DNA of 64,000 nt from Dermatemys mawii (taxonomy: Eukaryota > Chordata > Testudines > Dermatemydidae). Positions 1 through 12,290 of this stretch are shown here, in pieces. The notes under the pieces are model-generated. The model ran no database searches, was not told the DNA's origin, and saw only the letters and a program-made list of their open reading frames with translations. The stretch is taken from NCBI GenBank assembly GCA_007922305.1, contig ML677326.1, positions 60,034,870 through 60,098,869 on the forward strand. The letters run 5' to 3'. Position numbers and translations under genes: made by a program. Numbering within the stretch: the stretch's first letter is position 1; each line of letters begins with the position of its first letter.

Positions 1-204
1 TAAAGTAGAGCCGAAGGCTAGTGGAAAGCTTAAAGAATGAGACACTGCTGTATCAAAAACATACAGATAAAGCTGATAACATACAATAATTAAATGAACA
101 GAGTGCCTGTATGACCTCTAACTCTAATTAATTCATACTGACCATGAAACAACCTCTGCCTGCCAGCACTAACTTGAGTGAAAGTCAACATTTTTGATAG
201 TATT

Positions 205-605
205 AGAGGTCTAGAAAACATGGCCTATAAGGGAAGATAGAACAAATTGTTTAGTTTGGAGAAGAAAAGACAGTGAGGGAACATAACAGTTTTAAAATAT
301 GTAAAAGGCTGTTACAAGGAGGGAGGAAAAAAAATTCTCCCGTACCTCTGAGGATAGAAGCAACAGCAATGGGCTTAAATTACAGCAAGGGAGGTTTAAG
401 GTGGACATTAGGAAAAACTTCCTGTCAGGGTGAAGCAGCACAGGAATAAATTGCCTAGGGAGGTTGTGGAATCTCCATCACAGGAGATTTTTAAGAGCAG
501 GTTAGTCAAACACCTGTCAGGCATGGTCTAGATAATACCCCCATGAGTGCAGGGTACTGGACTAGATGACCTCTCAAAGTCCCTTCCAGACCTATGATTC
601 TAGTG
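205..605 (+). mobile_element. CR1 LINE, 3' end (5'-truncated)
   Basis: This matches the CR1 3' end as I know it in reptiles and birds. The order is a purine-rich stretch, 'cctctgaggatag', 'aggaataaattgcctaggg', 'gagatttttaagagcaggtt', then the terminal 'gactagatgacctctc' and 'cctatgattctagtg'. The tail lies at the right end, so the element is sense on the plus strand. Only the extreme 3' part is present and no reverse transcriptase frame remains. The same segment recurs near 40.5-40.84 kb. The left limit is approximate because similarity fades before about 280. Confidence 0.85.
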
Positions 606-679
606 TGTTTGCTGTGCTCACATAGTTCACTCTGGTTTTGCATTCTATCCCTTTCCCTACCCTGCCCTCTCTATTTACT

Positions 680-880
680 TCTATGTCTACACTACAGCTT
701 ATGTTGGCATAATTTGTCATTCAGGAGTGTCAGTAAACCACTGTGAGAGAAGTTACACTAACATGAGCACTCAGGAGCACAGAGTTATGTCGGTGGGAGA
801 GCTTCAACACATGTACTGCAGTGGCGCAGATGTATCGGTACAACTTCACTGCTGCAGTGCTATACATATAGACATGCTCT
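680..880. repeat. Palindromic MITE of the 'tatgtctacact' type
   Basis: The left end reads 'ctatgtctacactacagctt' (681-700). The right end contains 'tatagacatgctct' (867-880), an imperfect inverted copy of 'tatgtctacact'. Between them are 'gtcggtgggagag' and 'gcatcggtaca'-like motifs that I know from a common turtle MITE family. It has no coding capacity. A fragment of the same family starts at 57543. Superfamily and exact target duplication cannot be fixed here. Confidence 0.6.
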
Positions 881-883
881 AGG

Positions 884-985
884 TTGTAAGGTCTTTGGGG
901 AAGGAACTATCTGTACAGTACCTAGCACAATAGGGTCCCATTCTTTACTGGTCCATTAGGCATTGCCCTAATAAACATGATTAAT
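884..985 (+). repeat. Short interspersed repeat tail ('tacagtacctagcacaat')
   Basis: The block 'ttgtaaggtctttggggaag', 'tacagtacctagcacaat' and an A/T-rich end resembles the shared tail of an old reptilian interspersed repeat. A diverged second copy lies near 37495-37590. I cannot say whether it belongs to a SINE or a LINE. Confidence 0.45.
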
Positions 986-989
986 AATA

Positions 990-1560
990 AATTAAGACAA
1001 GCAGAAATATGGTGCCTCATTTCCTGTGTCTTTTTCAGAAAGGTTCATAAGCTTTTTGTCGTCTTCAGTAGTAGGTTGCAGAAAAAGGATTTTTGCTGCT
1101 AACACCATCAGGCATTTATTTGTTGTGAATAGGAGCTACCACTGGTCTATGTCATTATCCTAGGACATGGCTTGATCACTGCTACATCAAAAGAAGAGAA
1201 ACGTGGAGGAAATACATTGTTATATATAAAGCCATTGGAAAAAAACGATGTGTCATAAAAAGAACATAAAGCCATGGAATAAATCTTTTAGAAAGTAAAG
1301 AGGCAGATATTCAGAGAAAGATGAAGTGTTTTTCATGTGTTGGAAAATAATCTTAAAAATGCTTCTTTGATGTTTATACTTGTGAAAAATGAGCATCAGG
1401 TTAGAATTAAAAAACAGATTTGTGTAGTAGCTCAGGCAGAACAACTCTTCAGTGTGAAGGCAATAGTTTTATAAAATAGCCTAAACATTCCTTTTTAGGT
1501 GATGAAGTGTAAGCAGTATTTACAGTATGCTCCCAGGTCCATTCTTCACACAGTTTTGAA
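990..1560. other. Unassigned AT-rich DNA
   Basis: No gene or recognisable repeat is visible. Short open frames here have no family features. Confidence 0.5.
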
Positions 1561-1564
1561 AGGC

Positions 1565-2750
1565 TACTTCTTAGCAGAGCTGAGTGAATAATGGATTTTT
1601 CAGTTTTCTGGCAATACCCTAATAATAAATAATTTAGATTGAACCAAAAACAATTTTCCCCTGCAGATGAAAGTTAGAAAAAATTTCAGTTCAGTTGAAA
1701 TTAAACATTGCCTTTTGTCCTGACAAAAAATATTGTTTCCATTGCAGGCATTTTTGCAAAGGACTAGATTCATAAAGTGTTTGGGGGCGGGAGGGGGAAG
1801 AGAAGGCCCTCCTTTATAAACAGTAGCCTAATGGGTTACTTTCTTGGGATGTAGGGAAATCCAGCTTCAGTTCCCCGCTTTGCCTGATCTGGTGAAGAGA
1901 TACAAACTTGGGGCTTTCACATTGCACAAGACTGTTCTAGCCACTAGCCTATGGGATGTTCTGGTGTGGGGGATCCCTCTCAATCTCTCCTGAGGAAACT
2001 GTTCTGCTATACCTAAGTAATCTAATAGTTATTGGAGCAAAATTTGAACTTTGATCTCCCATATCCTTAAAGAAAAATCAGGTCCTGAATTTTCAGAGAT
2101 GTAAACTACACACAAAAGCACCTCAGAAAATTAGTCCATTCATTTCTCTGTTTATTCCTAGTGAAGATCCAGTCAATCATTTTCACTGGATTACTGTAAC
2201 AGGTTTAGCCATTTTATATTTGAGACGGGAATCCTACAGTTACAGGCTTATGCAGTGGTACTCTTTTTAGGCTGACATTTCCACATTTATCACCAAACTG
2301 TTAGAATAAATTTATAATGAAACCTCTCAATAGTACACTCTCACTCCATGAGACATAATAACTAGAGCAGGTTGGGAATTTTTAATTAAACTTTGTTTTT
2401 TGGTTAGAAAATGCTGCTTCATCAGACTAAAGAGATTTTGGTGGCAATGTATCAGCTTTCATAAAACTTTTGTTGAGAGAGTTTTTCAGGTCCAAGATCG
2501 AATTTCAAAAGAGACCAATCCACCCCAGACTAGTCAATACCCCAGTGGTTAGGGCATGTGCGTGAGATGTTAATGACCCATGCACAAGTCTGCTTTCTTT
2601 GGCAAAACCAAGAAAATATTTTCAGTGAGCGATTTGCTATTCTGTGGTGGGGATACACTTATTTTTTTTCCATGAAAAATGATGAAAAGTACCATTGTTT
2701 TGCATCAGAAGAAAATAGGTCTTTGAAAGCTTGAAACTTCACAAAACAGA
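1565..2750. repeat. Cluster of degenerate short repeats
   Basis: Three weak fragments are visible. Positions 1840-2045 carry 'actagcctatgggatgttct' and 'ctctcaatctctcctgagg', which belong to a tRNA-like palindromic turtle repeat also seen at 11.7-11.9 kb. Position 2541 on reads 'cccagtggttagggcatgtg', the head of the same kind of element. Position 2363 on reads 'agagcaggttgggaattttt', the end of a palindromic element also seen at 37.7 kb. Boundaries are uncertain and nothing is coding. Confidence 0.35.
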
Positions 2751-5300
2751 ATTCCTGTTTTCTTGCTGGCTCTAATAATAATGTTACAAGAATAACTTAA
2801 CTATAAGAAAAGCTAGTCATTTGAACAATCTTTTCAGGGAGGTGGTGGAATTGCCACCAGTGGAGAAATGCAACAAAAATCTAACCACCCATCTAGCAGA
2901 TTGGTAACAGATAATAATCAGTCTTTTCATAAGTATAGATCCTATCCACATCCAGAATTGACTTGGTTGTTTCTAAGAGGAGGCCAAGCAGTACTTTATC
3001 CAATTAGAATCCCTCATCTAGCAGCTGGATTTGCTAATTGTGTTCTACATGCTGTAATATTTTTACCCAGCATTCTTTTGGTCTACAGACAACCACTCCA
3101 GTGTGCTGGCCAATAAAGGGCTTTCTCCTTCAGCTGAATGGTATGGGAGCCTGAGTGAGAAATATACTCCGCTAAGGCATTACAGGTTTTGCCATGTATC
3201 TAATTGCCATATATCTAATTAATTATTTTAGTGAGCAAATAACTAAAATTCCTACCCATGGTAGTTACACTTATTGTGGTATTTTAACTAGTTTTCTAAA
3301 TAAAACTACCTTAGATGTTCTAGGTACATCAGAAAAAAGAAAATGTTTATAAAAAGCTATCTGATTTATTAAACAGAGGAAGTATCATCTGTAGCTAGTG
3401 AATTGAACTTATTTCTGGTCACCATGTCCTTCAGCACTTTAGAACTAGTAGATGTCATCATCTCACACCTCATTTTTATTTATAGATTGAAAGAGGAAAA
3501 GAATCTTCCCTGCTTTTTCAACTCCCAGTTGGTTTCTTAACTTAGAATGAATTGAACTGAGCTAGCTGAATACACTGGCATGTCTTACTGAAGCACTGGG
3601 CACTTGTAATGCTGACAAGCCAGGCTGCATCAGTCAGAGCAACCATGGAAATTCATAGATTGCTCAAGGACTTACTCAAATATCAAGCTCTATTGCTAGC
3701 TGTATTTAGAATATACCTTACTGGGTTGCCAGTGTGAGCAGTGTCATACTCCTAGATCCACCTAGTCAATGCTATATAGATACAGATAAATAAAAGGAGG
3801 TTTTGCTATTTGTATTAAGTTGAAAAGGACCTAGGTTGACCTCACGTTATGATTTTATACATATGACCACCCCTACTTCCCATTTAATGTGCTTTCAGTG
3901 GAGAAATGAGCAAGATAAATAGGATGATTTGAGTCCTTTCACTAGTACTTTATATGAGCTATTGAGGTGTATGACATATGGGACCACTCTGATAAAACAA
4001 ATAAAACGCTAGTGGCAGTAGAAGTAATAAGCTCTTTTATCACCAGTTGTGTCATGGCTCACTCAGCATTCAGCTTCTATGTCACCGGTTAAACCTGAAC
4101 AAGATAGATTTTTCTTTTTACTTTTTCCTTCTAATTTTACTAATTTGATCAAAAATGCAGATGCACATGGCAAACAGACATGCATCAAACTAGTAGTAAA
4201 ACAACCCTGCAGTCTGGCTCAAAGCTTTACTGTTCCAGCCAATGCAGTATTTACAATCGCCACTAGTTTCACATCGGCTCATCTGGTCATCTTTACTGAG
4301 CATTCACCTAAGTAAACTGGCACAAAGCAGAGCCTCAAAATAATAGCATACAGGGGCCAAGACTAAAGCCTTTTATCCATTCTCTGGAACTTTAAAATTT
4401 TGGATGAAAGTTATCCAGAACAGCTGGAGTTTGTTGTGCTTTCATGAGCAAAACAAAGCTGTCACCTCAGGTAGGGAGAATAGTTATAGTGAGAACAGTG
4501 GCTCATGATAGTTCTATAACATCAGGAAGTGAGAGGGTTGGAGACTGGTTTTATTCCTGGTGAATGGCCCCCTCATACTTCCGCCTTCCCCTGTAGGCCT
4601 TCCTTCATGCTGCTGAAAGAGGGGGGAGGGTGAAAAAGAATCCTTACCTCTTTCCCAGCAATCTCCAGGTAAAAGCTGTAGAGAATCCTCTGTCCAGGGA
4701 GTTCCACATTTAAGTGGTGAAGAGCTGGCATGCCACACCGCACATGCACAATATTGCTAGGAATGGAGAAGACACATTCCCTACCTTGGGAGCTTACTCT
4801 CCAGGCATGCAAAAAAGCATTGGAGACTTCCTGGGGAGACCAGCCATGGAGGGAGAAAGAAGGTTAATTCCCCCACTCCCAAGTCATGGCACTTAGTACC
4901 ACTTAATAGGCCTAATCTCTTTCCCATCACATCAGTTATCTGATTGTTCCTGTTGCCTTTACCTCAAGGTGTTACCTTGTGATGGCCAGTTCTCTGTAAC
5001 CCTCTCCCCGATGCCCATCTTCACTTTGTGGGGGACTGGCATTGGTTGCAAGAGGAAAACTTTTGCCTTTTCTCTGATCCCGCACAAATGGACCATGATC
5101 TCCTATCAGTAATATATTATGAGGTTAGTTATTTTGGGGAGGGAGGGAGAGAAGATGTGCTTTGAGATCATGGTGGCACTAAGAACCCAGTTTTCCTCAA
5201 CATGAATAATTTCACTTCCAGTCTACCTGTTTCTGTTTCTGTTTCCAATTTCTGTTATCATAAGAATTCTCTCTCCTTCTAAAATTGCTCTGGCAGCCCA
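2750..5300. other. Unassigned, no gene seen
   Basis: The open frames at 2868-3116 (82 codons) and 4049-4315 (88 codons) have no motif, no splice context and no homolog that I recognise. They have the length expected by chance in this composition. No repeat family is clear to me. Confidence 0.45.
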
Positions 5301-7640
5301 GGTCTCCACCATACTAGTGGAGAGCAGTGCTGTGGTGCTATTAGAGTTTGAGACAGTAAGTAAAAAACAATTACTATAATTTGGCAGAAAATCTTTACTT
5401 CTTTCCTGGGCATGTTATTTAAGGTTTCATGCCTTCATGTATATGAGTATTTGACTATTTAGTATTTGTTTCAGTTGCTCCAGTATGATGAAAGAAGAAA
5501 GTCCTCTGGAAGATATGTAGCCGAAAGGAGTTCCACGATGTTATAAAACTTATAGAAACCCTTATTTTAAGGAATCAGGGTGTGACTGAAGGTGAGAGCA
5601 CTCAGACCATTAATCTGCTGTTATCAGAAGAGCCTTTTAAATAAAACAATAAATAGCTTCCTACTCCTCCCATTGAAGGGGAGGAGAGAAGGTTTTGCAC
5701 CCTCTTGTTTCAAACTCTGGTCTTTACAACAAAATAATTGTCTATAAAGTTGAAATTAGCTTAGGCAGAGTGCCTAATACGCTGGAAGTTAAAAATTATT
5801 GTTTTAGCTAACAAGAATGACTATCCTTTTAGAAAAGTAATTATGGTTTATTTTTCTCATTTGCACAAGACAGGGTCAGCAAACCCTAAATGTTTTAAAT
5901 GGCACTGAAGATTCTATTTAAACTTTTTAATTCAGGCAGAATGAATTTAGTTGTTAAAGTTTCTAAAATACTGAACTCTGGACTGTGAGTTGAATTGAAT
6001 TCAAAATTCAGTTGATTAGAATATTAAACTCTCTCTGTTCAAATGGCTAAAGGTAGTGTGAGGGTTTTTCTCGGGGGGGGGGGGTCTTCCTAATTGTTTC
6101 TTTTTATTCTATGCTACTGTTTCATTAAGAGACCTATTTTCCTGCACTAATGCAACAGTAATAGATAGTAAGCTGCTGATGCTCCACGTGTCCACTAGTA
6201 CAACTTGCTAAATATCATACAGAAGGAGGAGAGTAAATGCTATATCTTGGTAGAGACAGGTTCCTCCCCTCGCCCTTCCTTTTGTGGCTTTTGGACTTAA
6301 TATGCTGATTAACTGAGGAGAAGAGTTACTTTTATCTGAATAGCTAAACAAATACATTAATTCAATAAGTGAGGAGAAGACAAATGTAGTGTACATCTGT
6401 TCAGGACACAGATCTGGAATTAGTACAGGAAAATTATCCACTTAATGATTGTACACGGAACTGTATAATAGGAATGACAATACATTTTGTACAATCTTAT
6501 GTACATGTAAATCTAGTTGATTCAAAATTAAGATGTATTTATGAGGCTTGAAAGTTAGTGTTCTTAGGCAACTTCTGGACTTGTAAATCTTGTTTATTTC
6601 CTGGTTCAAAATGCTAACTACCTTCTGCCATCAGAAAGGACTTCTGGATGCTGGAAATCCTGAGATAACTACTCTTTTACAAGCTTTCTGTTCCTGTATT
6701 GCATGCAGTCTTGCTATTCTGGGGATGGGATACTCAGGCAGAACAGAGGAGGGACAAAGGAGACAAAAAGAGTAGGATATTTTAAAATCAGAACAAATAT
6801 TAGAGACTGTATATGGGGGAAACGGTGACAGGAGATAAAATCCCTTTGTAAAACATAGAAACAGTAACTTTTTACAAAAAAAACCCAAAGCAAAGTGATT
6901 ATATCTGAATGTTGAATACTATAAAATGGTGATGCCAAAAAATGCAGAACTTTACCACTTCTCTAACCACCTGGGGAGAGCAAAAGATAGATAATGTTCT
7001 GAAATCAATCTCTCTCCATTTCTGCCTTGTTTTAATATGGCCAGGTTAACTCATAATTCTGATCTGACTTTTCCTTGTCTTTTTTTACCCTTTCATCTTG
7101 AGAAAGCTATGATGCACAGAAGAGAGATGTGGTTTGAGCATAGGACCAGAAGCTAGAAACCTGATTCTAATACTTTCACTAATACCAACTGTTGAATATT
7201 AGTGGAAATGAGAATACAGGACTTTATTAGCATCTGGAACATTCTTTCAATGTTTAGTTAAGTATTTTCTTTTTGAAAAATCTATTGCCCATTGGCAATT
7301 CTAGTTTACCTTTGTTTGGTGCACATTATTGTTATATATACTGGTGCGGGCTTCTGACTGCTGGGTCTCACAGCCCAATGCTTTAATCACAAGGCCATTG
7401 TTTGCCTTTCTGAAATCCCAGTCTCATTCATTATATAACCCTACCTCATTGCTATACATCCCATAGGAAAAAAAGTATGAAATAATATAGTAATAGACTA
7501 TCTTAATGTATGCACACACCAGGGCACAATCAAGGTTATGCGGCAACCTTAATCCTGGCATTTTATAAGTTCTGAGTTTCATATTACAATATACACAACA
7601 TTAAGTAAAAGTGAAAGTTTGTTAGCGCTGAATATTCCAC
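5300..7640. other. Unassigned, with a G12 homopolymer and an old repeat scrap
   Basis: A run of 12 G sits at 6073-6084. Positions 7350-7420 contain 'cccaatgctttaatcacaag', which resembles the tail of an ancient interspersed repeat. No coding feature is supported. Confidence 0.4.
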
Positions 7641-7930
7641 TTTGTTTTGTGAAGGTTTAGGTATGCTCTGCACATGCCTACTACTGGATTGGGCCCCACA
7701 AGCAAGATAGGTGAGGGTATGCCTAGTTGGGAAGCTCTCTGGATCTTTGACATTAGATGGCAAGCTGCTGAGGGGTGTTATGAGTTAAGTGTCTGTGCAC
7801 ATCCCCAGATTCTGAAACTTGGGCACCTCAGGGATGTTAATAGTGGAAATTTAGGTATCTAGTGACATTTGACACCTACAGGCTTAGGTGACACTGAACA
7901 GGGGTTTTGTGAATGCCAGTATCACCTAAA
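7640..7930. repeat. Interspersed repeat with 'cacctaagt'-type motifs
   Basis: Motifs such as 'gggcacctcaggga', 'ttaggtatctagtgac' and 'cctacaggcttaggtgac' match a dispersed turtle repeat built from inverted 'aggcacctaa' units. Related fragments occur at 12040-12290 and 29056-29150. The 62-codon frame inside is not a gene. Confidence 0.4.
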
Positions 7931-9010
7931 ATGACAAGCAGTCCTCCTTGTGAATAACTGTCTTTATTGTATTGTATTGTAATAGTCTCTCAGAAGTCAA
8001 TGGATCTAACAACATGCACAAGTTACATACATTTGTACCTGTTTGCTAGATGGGGGCCCTCCTCATTGAGAATTAGTTTGCATACCCATAAGAAAGAGGA
8101 ATAAAGACCCAAAGGAATGTGTAAGGTGGGAAGAACTCAATCAGGCATAATCTTTACCTTTAGCTATGATGCTTGCAATCTAGATAGATGAAAAGCATCG
8201 TCTTTTTTCTGTGCTAGACTTCTAAGCACATCTCAGTTTTATCTCTCTGCCTCTTCCCCATAAAGTTAAAATAAATAAATAGGGTAGGTATCTATAAGTG
8301 ATTAATCACATATCCAATTAAACTATAATATTCTGTTTCAAACCACCTATGCTGGGTACAGAACATAAAAAAGTAATCATAATTTCTTAACAATTGACTC
8401 TGAACCAGACATAATGAAATAAAATGGGAGGTGTGTGGGTGGCAGAGGAGGGAGGGAACCAGTGAGGCTGATCTTTTAAGCCTTATCTAGTTTATCATTT
8501 TCAGAAGCAACCTAATGAGTGCAATCCCACCTTGTCATACAGAGTGAGACAAAAAAAGAGATTTTTTAATTCTGTGTGTTGGGGTCGGGGCTGGAAGGTG
8601 ATATCAGCTGGTGTGTAATCTCCAGTCTGGGTAAACAGTAATTTTATGTCTCAATACGAATGTATGCATGATTTTAATAAATAGAATAATAAATGCTTTT
8701 TAGTTATTATGCTGAACCAAGAATAGAATAGTAAAGCAGACAACTAAGACTCATTTTATATCAGGCAATCTTCAACAATAGCCTAGTAAAGATCACCATT
8801 TCGTCTTTCTAACGTGGGGGAATGGTTGTTCCCTCACTATTTTATTAATGACCTTGAACACTACTCTTCATTCTCTTCACCCTTCTATTTTAATTTCCTC
8901 TGTGCAGGTTTTCGCATTTCACCCATCACTTTTATTCTCCCTTCCTTTTTCAGTCTTTGATTCAACCAAATTGCTGGGTGAATATACTTTATAAACATTT
9001 TATTCTTCTC
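7930..9010. other. Unassigned AT-rich DNA
   Basis: A short 'tattg' pentamer repeat sits at 7967-7981. Otherwise I see nothing I can name. Confidence 0.45.
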
Positions 9011-9359
9011 AGTTAGCCAGCACAGTTATTTTAGTTCCGCTCTGGGGATCTGTGTCCCTGAGACATTTGAGGGGCTTCAGATTAGTAGTGGTTAACAGTA
9101 CCTTCCCAGCCCGGGGCCTTAGCACTGGCAGAAGACCTCCTGCTGTGTCAGTGGGGATCCTGGCTGCAACACACTGACATAGGCTCTGGCAGTGCTGCAG
9201 CCAGACTAGGGTCAGCTGTCCCCGGGCTATTTCCTATCTCCCCCTCTTGTTGTACCTGAGTCAGGCTGGTGTTGTCTGGGGTGGGGTTCAGCACCATGGG
9301 CTCTTCGGGGTAGCTGGTGCAGGGCAGGCCCGGTAACGCTTCTGGGTAGCTGGCGCAGG
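9010..9359. repeat. GC-rich repeat, left part, split by hAT copy A
   Basis: This stretch is much richer in G+C than its surroundings. It contains diverged copies of a unit of about 35 bases, 'gggtagctggcgcagg' followed by 'aggcccggcaactcctct'. The same units resume right of the hAT insertion at about 10071, so the two parts are one interrupted repeat. It may be an LTR or satellite-like segment of a retroelement. The minus-strand frame at 9227-9448 is a by-product of the GC-rich composition. Confidence 0.45.
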
Positions 9360-10070
9360 CAGGGCGGGTGCAAGGATATTTTGCGGTCTAGGCAAAAATT
9401 CCACCTTGCACCCCTCCTTCCAGAGTATCGCTTATTATAAACTTTCAAAATACTTTCAAAAATACACCCTTTTTAGTCATATATACTTCCTTCCTTCATA
9501 TCAAAATCTACTACATTTTATTCTACCTTTAGAATATCCAATTATTATTATTAATAAAATTAGAATGGCAGATACTCCATCATACAACAACTGACAATAT
9601 CAATATGACAAATTTCAACAACCTACACAGGCCTATTTATCAAATATTTAACATACACACACAATTGACATAAAGTATTAGTGAAATGATGCAGCAGCAC
9701 TTGCCAGAGTCTTAGATCTGAAACAACTCAGTAAAGACAGTTAGCCTCAGTCGATAACTTCCGAAAACTAGTAAACTTAGTATTATGAACAGCTTGTCAG
9801 AACAGGTAATGGCTGCGGTGACGAGAAAAATGATATCATTGCCACTTTGTACCATAGTGAAGCAGTACACTTGTGCCCGCAATGCAGAGCTGGCATAGGC
9901 TGTAGCTGTAACGTATGAGAGAACGACAAGTTAAAATGCACATTCAACAACGTTTCTCTTTTCTTTATTCATTCATTTTCCAGTAATAATGTAAAAAAAA
10001 CTTTCTGGCGCCCCCAAATCTTGGCGCCCTAGGCGGCCGCCTAGTTCTCCTAGTGGTTACACTGGCCCAG
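9360..10070 (-). mobile_element. hAT-type nonautonomous transposon, copy A
   Basis: The left end 'cagggcgggtgcaagg' and the right end 'tagtggttacactggccc' are imperfect inverted termini. The interior matches copy B (36572-37318) in reverse orientation, including 'actttcaaaatac', 'aattattattattaataa' and 'cactttgtacc'. The segment that is open in copy B is broken by stops here. The target duplication is not clear in this copy because it sits in tandemly repeated host DNA. The strand is set by the coding-like frame of copy B. Confidence 0.65.
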
Positions 10071-10430
10071 CAACTCCTCTGGGCAGGTGGCGCAGAGCAA
10101 GCCCGGCAACTCCTCTGGGTAGCTGGCACAGGACGGGCTTGGCAACTCTTTGCATGTACCATGGGCCACTGGTGCTCCCCAGTCACAGCCTAGGCCAGAG
10201 GCATCTGGCCTCTCCGGCAGCTGTTTCCCCAATGACCTCTGAGGGTGAGCCTTTACACTTCTGGGTCGCTGCCTGACCTTCGGGGGCGGGGGGTTCAGAG
10301 CTCACTAACTTCGCCCACTATGATGTCCGGAGGGTTCCTCTCAATCTGGGGCGGCAGGAACCACACCGCCTCACTACAGTACCCTGCTACAATTTTTGTA
10401 GCTCCTTGGCCTTCCCTCTAAAAAGAAATT
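10071..10430. repeat. GC-rich repeat, right part
   Basis: This continues the repeat interrupted at 9360, with 'caactcctctgggcaggtgg' and 'caactcctctgggtagctgg' units. A GC-rich unique-looking tail runs to about 10390. The short minus-strand frames here are not supported as genes. Confidence 0.4.
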
Positions 10431-10499
10431 CTTAAGGGACTTGGTGCCAGATACAGAATGTGCACATTGATTTGTAAATTAAGGTTATCAGTGGCTTGT

Positions 10500-10890
10500 A
10501 ATGAGTCTCCTAAAAAGAAAAACAATCTGCCTAAGTTCTATGGGTTTACCTTTTATCACATATTCTGGAAGGACAAACTGGCAGAACTTGGAGTGCCCAG
10601 ATCGATTTTCCAAGTCTGCAATATTATTCTGTAAAGAATTTATTATTTTGTTCAGTGTAAAATTAGCATTCTGGGTGTCTACTCATATATTTCAAATGAA
10701 GAGCTCTGTTCCTTTGCATTTTGAGAAGTTCATCTCTGCAAAGCACCTTGCAGTGACTCTGGTTTCAATTTCAAATTTGTCTGTAGACAGCCTCTTAGAA
10801 AGGTGTGAAATTTATCATAGTAATAGTGTTGCTGCCAATCCACATGTTGCTTTGAAGGATGCCTGCAGACATAATAGAAATTAAAACCAG
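10500..10890 (-). pseudogene. L1/Tx1-like ORF1 relic (antisense)
   Basis: Read on the minus strand, about 10540-10700 translates to a coiled-coil-like stretch ending in 'IADLENRSGHSKF'. This resembles the 'DLENRSRR.N' motif after the coiled coil of LINE-1/Tx1 ORF1 proteins. Upstream on the same strand there are in-frame stops, so it is dead. The 127-codon plus-strand frame over the same bases is then a shadow. The assignment rests on one motif. Confidence 0.4.
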
Positions 10891-11700
10891 AGTTCCATCT
10901 GCCACATTTCCCAGGTAGACTTTAGATAACTTTGTTTTTCTGGGTGTTCTCTGTATCTCTGGTTAGCTGGCCTACACTGTGGCCATTCCTCCAGGGTTAC
11001 CTGCTAATAATTTTGTGTTGGCTAATGCTCTAAGCAGCTGTTTAAATGGCATATGGAGCCACATAAGGAATTTAAATTCAAGACACATTTATCTTCTGCC
11101 AGTATTACTGGAAGGTAGCATTCTCTGCCATGTAGTTTAAACAGCTCATCTAAATAGATAAACCCAACTCAATTTTAAAAAGGTTCTGAGATCTCCACAT
11201 TTATCCTGTCAGGTGTCTTTCATATGAACTGTTTCCCAACATTCTTTACATTATAATACAATAATTGTATGGTACAAATGACAAAAGTCAATTGTGTAAA
11301 TGTACACTGGTGACTAAGTGGCATGTTCCATGGCAAATAATGCACAAAGTGACATAGACAGCTCAGGAAAAAAAGGGGAGATGGAAAGATACAGGATGCC
11401 TGCTCCAGAGAGCAACTATTACAGAGAAAAAGGTTATTGCACAAACAATAAAATGGTAGTAGACAGAGGAAGCAGACAAATGGATGAATCTGGGAGGAGA
11501 GTACAGAGAATCAGTATGCATGAGATACACTGGAACACACCCAAAGACATCAGTTTTAGGAAGACCAGGAAGCTGGGTGCAGGTGACTGATGATGGTAAT
11601 GATGTGATCATGCTTATGTAAGTGAGAAGGTGGGAGGTTTGAATTGGGGCTTCCAATTTTTTAGGAGAGTTCTCTGAACACTGAGGTATGGGATATTCTG
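10890..11700. other. Unassigned
   Basis: Overlapping short frames lie on both strands near 11.3-11.65 kb. None has recognisable domains and no repeat is clear. Confidence 0.4.
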
Positions 11701-11709
11701 TAGCACTCC

Positions 11710-11960
11710 CTCAGTCTTTCCCACTGAAGCTGTTCCACTGTAAATAATTAAATGGACATTGAGCAAGAAAGGGAATGACTCTGTAATCCAATGGTTATGT
11801 CTCCCACCTGGGAGATGGGAGAGTCTGGGTCCACTTCCCTTGCTCCAATCACTCTTTAATTATTTATTCACATTAGAACAGCTTCAATAGGACCCACATC
11901 AGAATATCCCAGAGCTCAGTCCACTGGAATAAAAGATTTAAGGTGGGTACCCTCCAATCA
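11710..11960. repeat. Palindromic tRNA-like interspersed repeat
   Basis: Inverted arms begin at 11726 ('gaagctgttccactgt') and end at 11885 ('cattagaacagcttc'). Between them 'aatccaatggttatgtctcc' and 'gagtctgggtccacttccc' resemble A- and B-box regions of a tRNA-like head. The family recurs near 1.84-2.6 kb. No functional tRNA is implied. Confidence 0.45.
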
Positions 11961-12039
11961 TTTATGGATGGCTAGGGACCTCCATGCAGTCTTGGTGCCT
12001 ATCTCTGCAGGAAGGACAGGGCTTAGTATACATCTCTCT

Positions 12040-12290
12040 AGTTGACCTCTTTCAATGGCTAGTTTAGGTGGCTCTGAATCTAGCATGCTAGTTTTTGTGG
12101 ATGACATTCTTATGGGTCTATTTTTACCCATTTGTTGTACTGAGAGCCTAGGTGCCTAACTCAGCTTTGTGCAGTGCAATGTTGTTCCTGTGATTTTTCT
12201 AGCAACTTAAAAGTTAGATGCTGTGATGCTCAGCTTTGGAACACCTAAGTCCCTTTGTGGATCCCATCTGTAGTCTCTGCCCAAAAAGTA
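12040..12290. repeat. Interspersed repeat with 'gcctaggtgcctaact' motifs
   Basis: Motifs 'gagcctaggtgcctaact' and 'cacctaagtccctttgtgga' place this in the same family as 7640-7930. It is diverged and has no coding frame. Confidence 0.4.
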
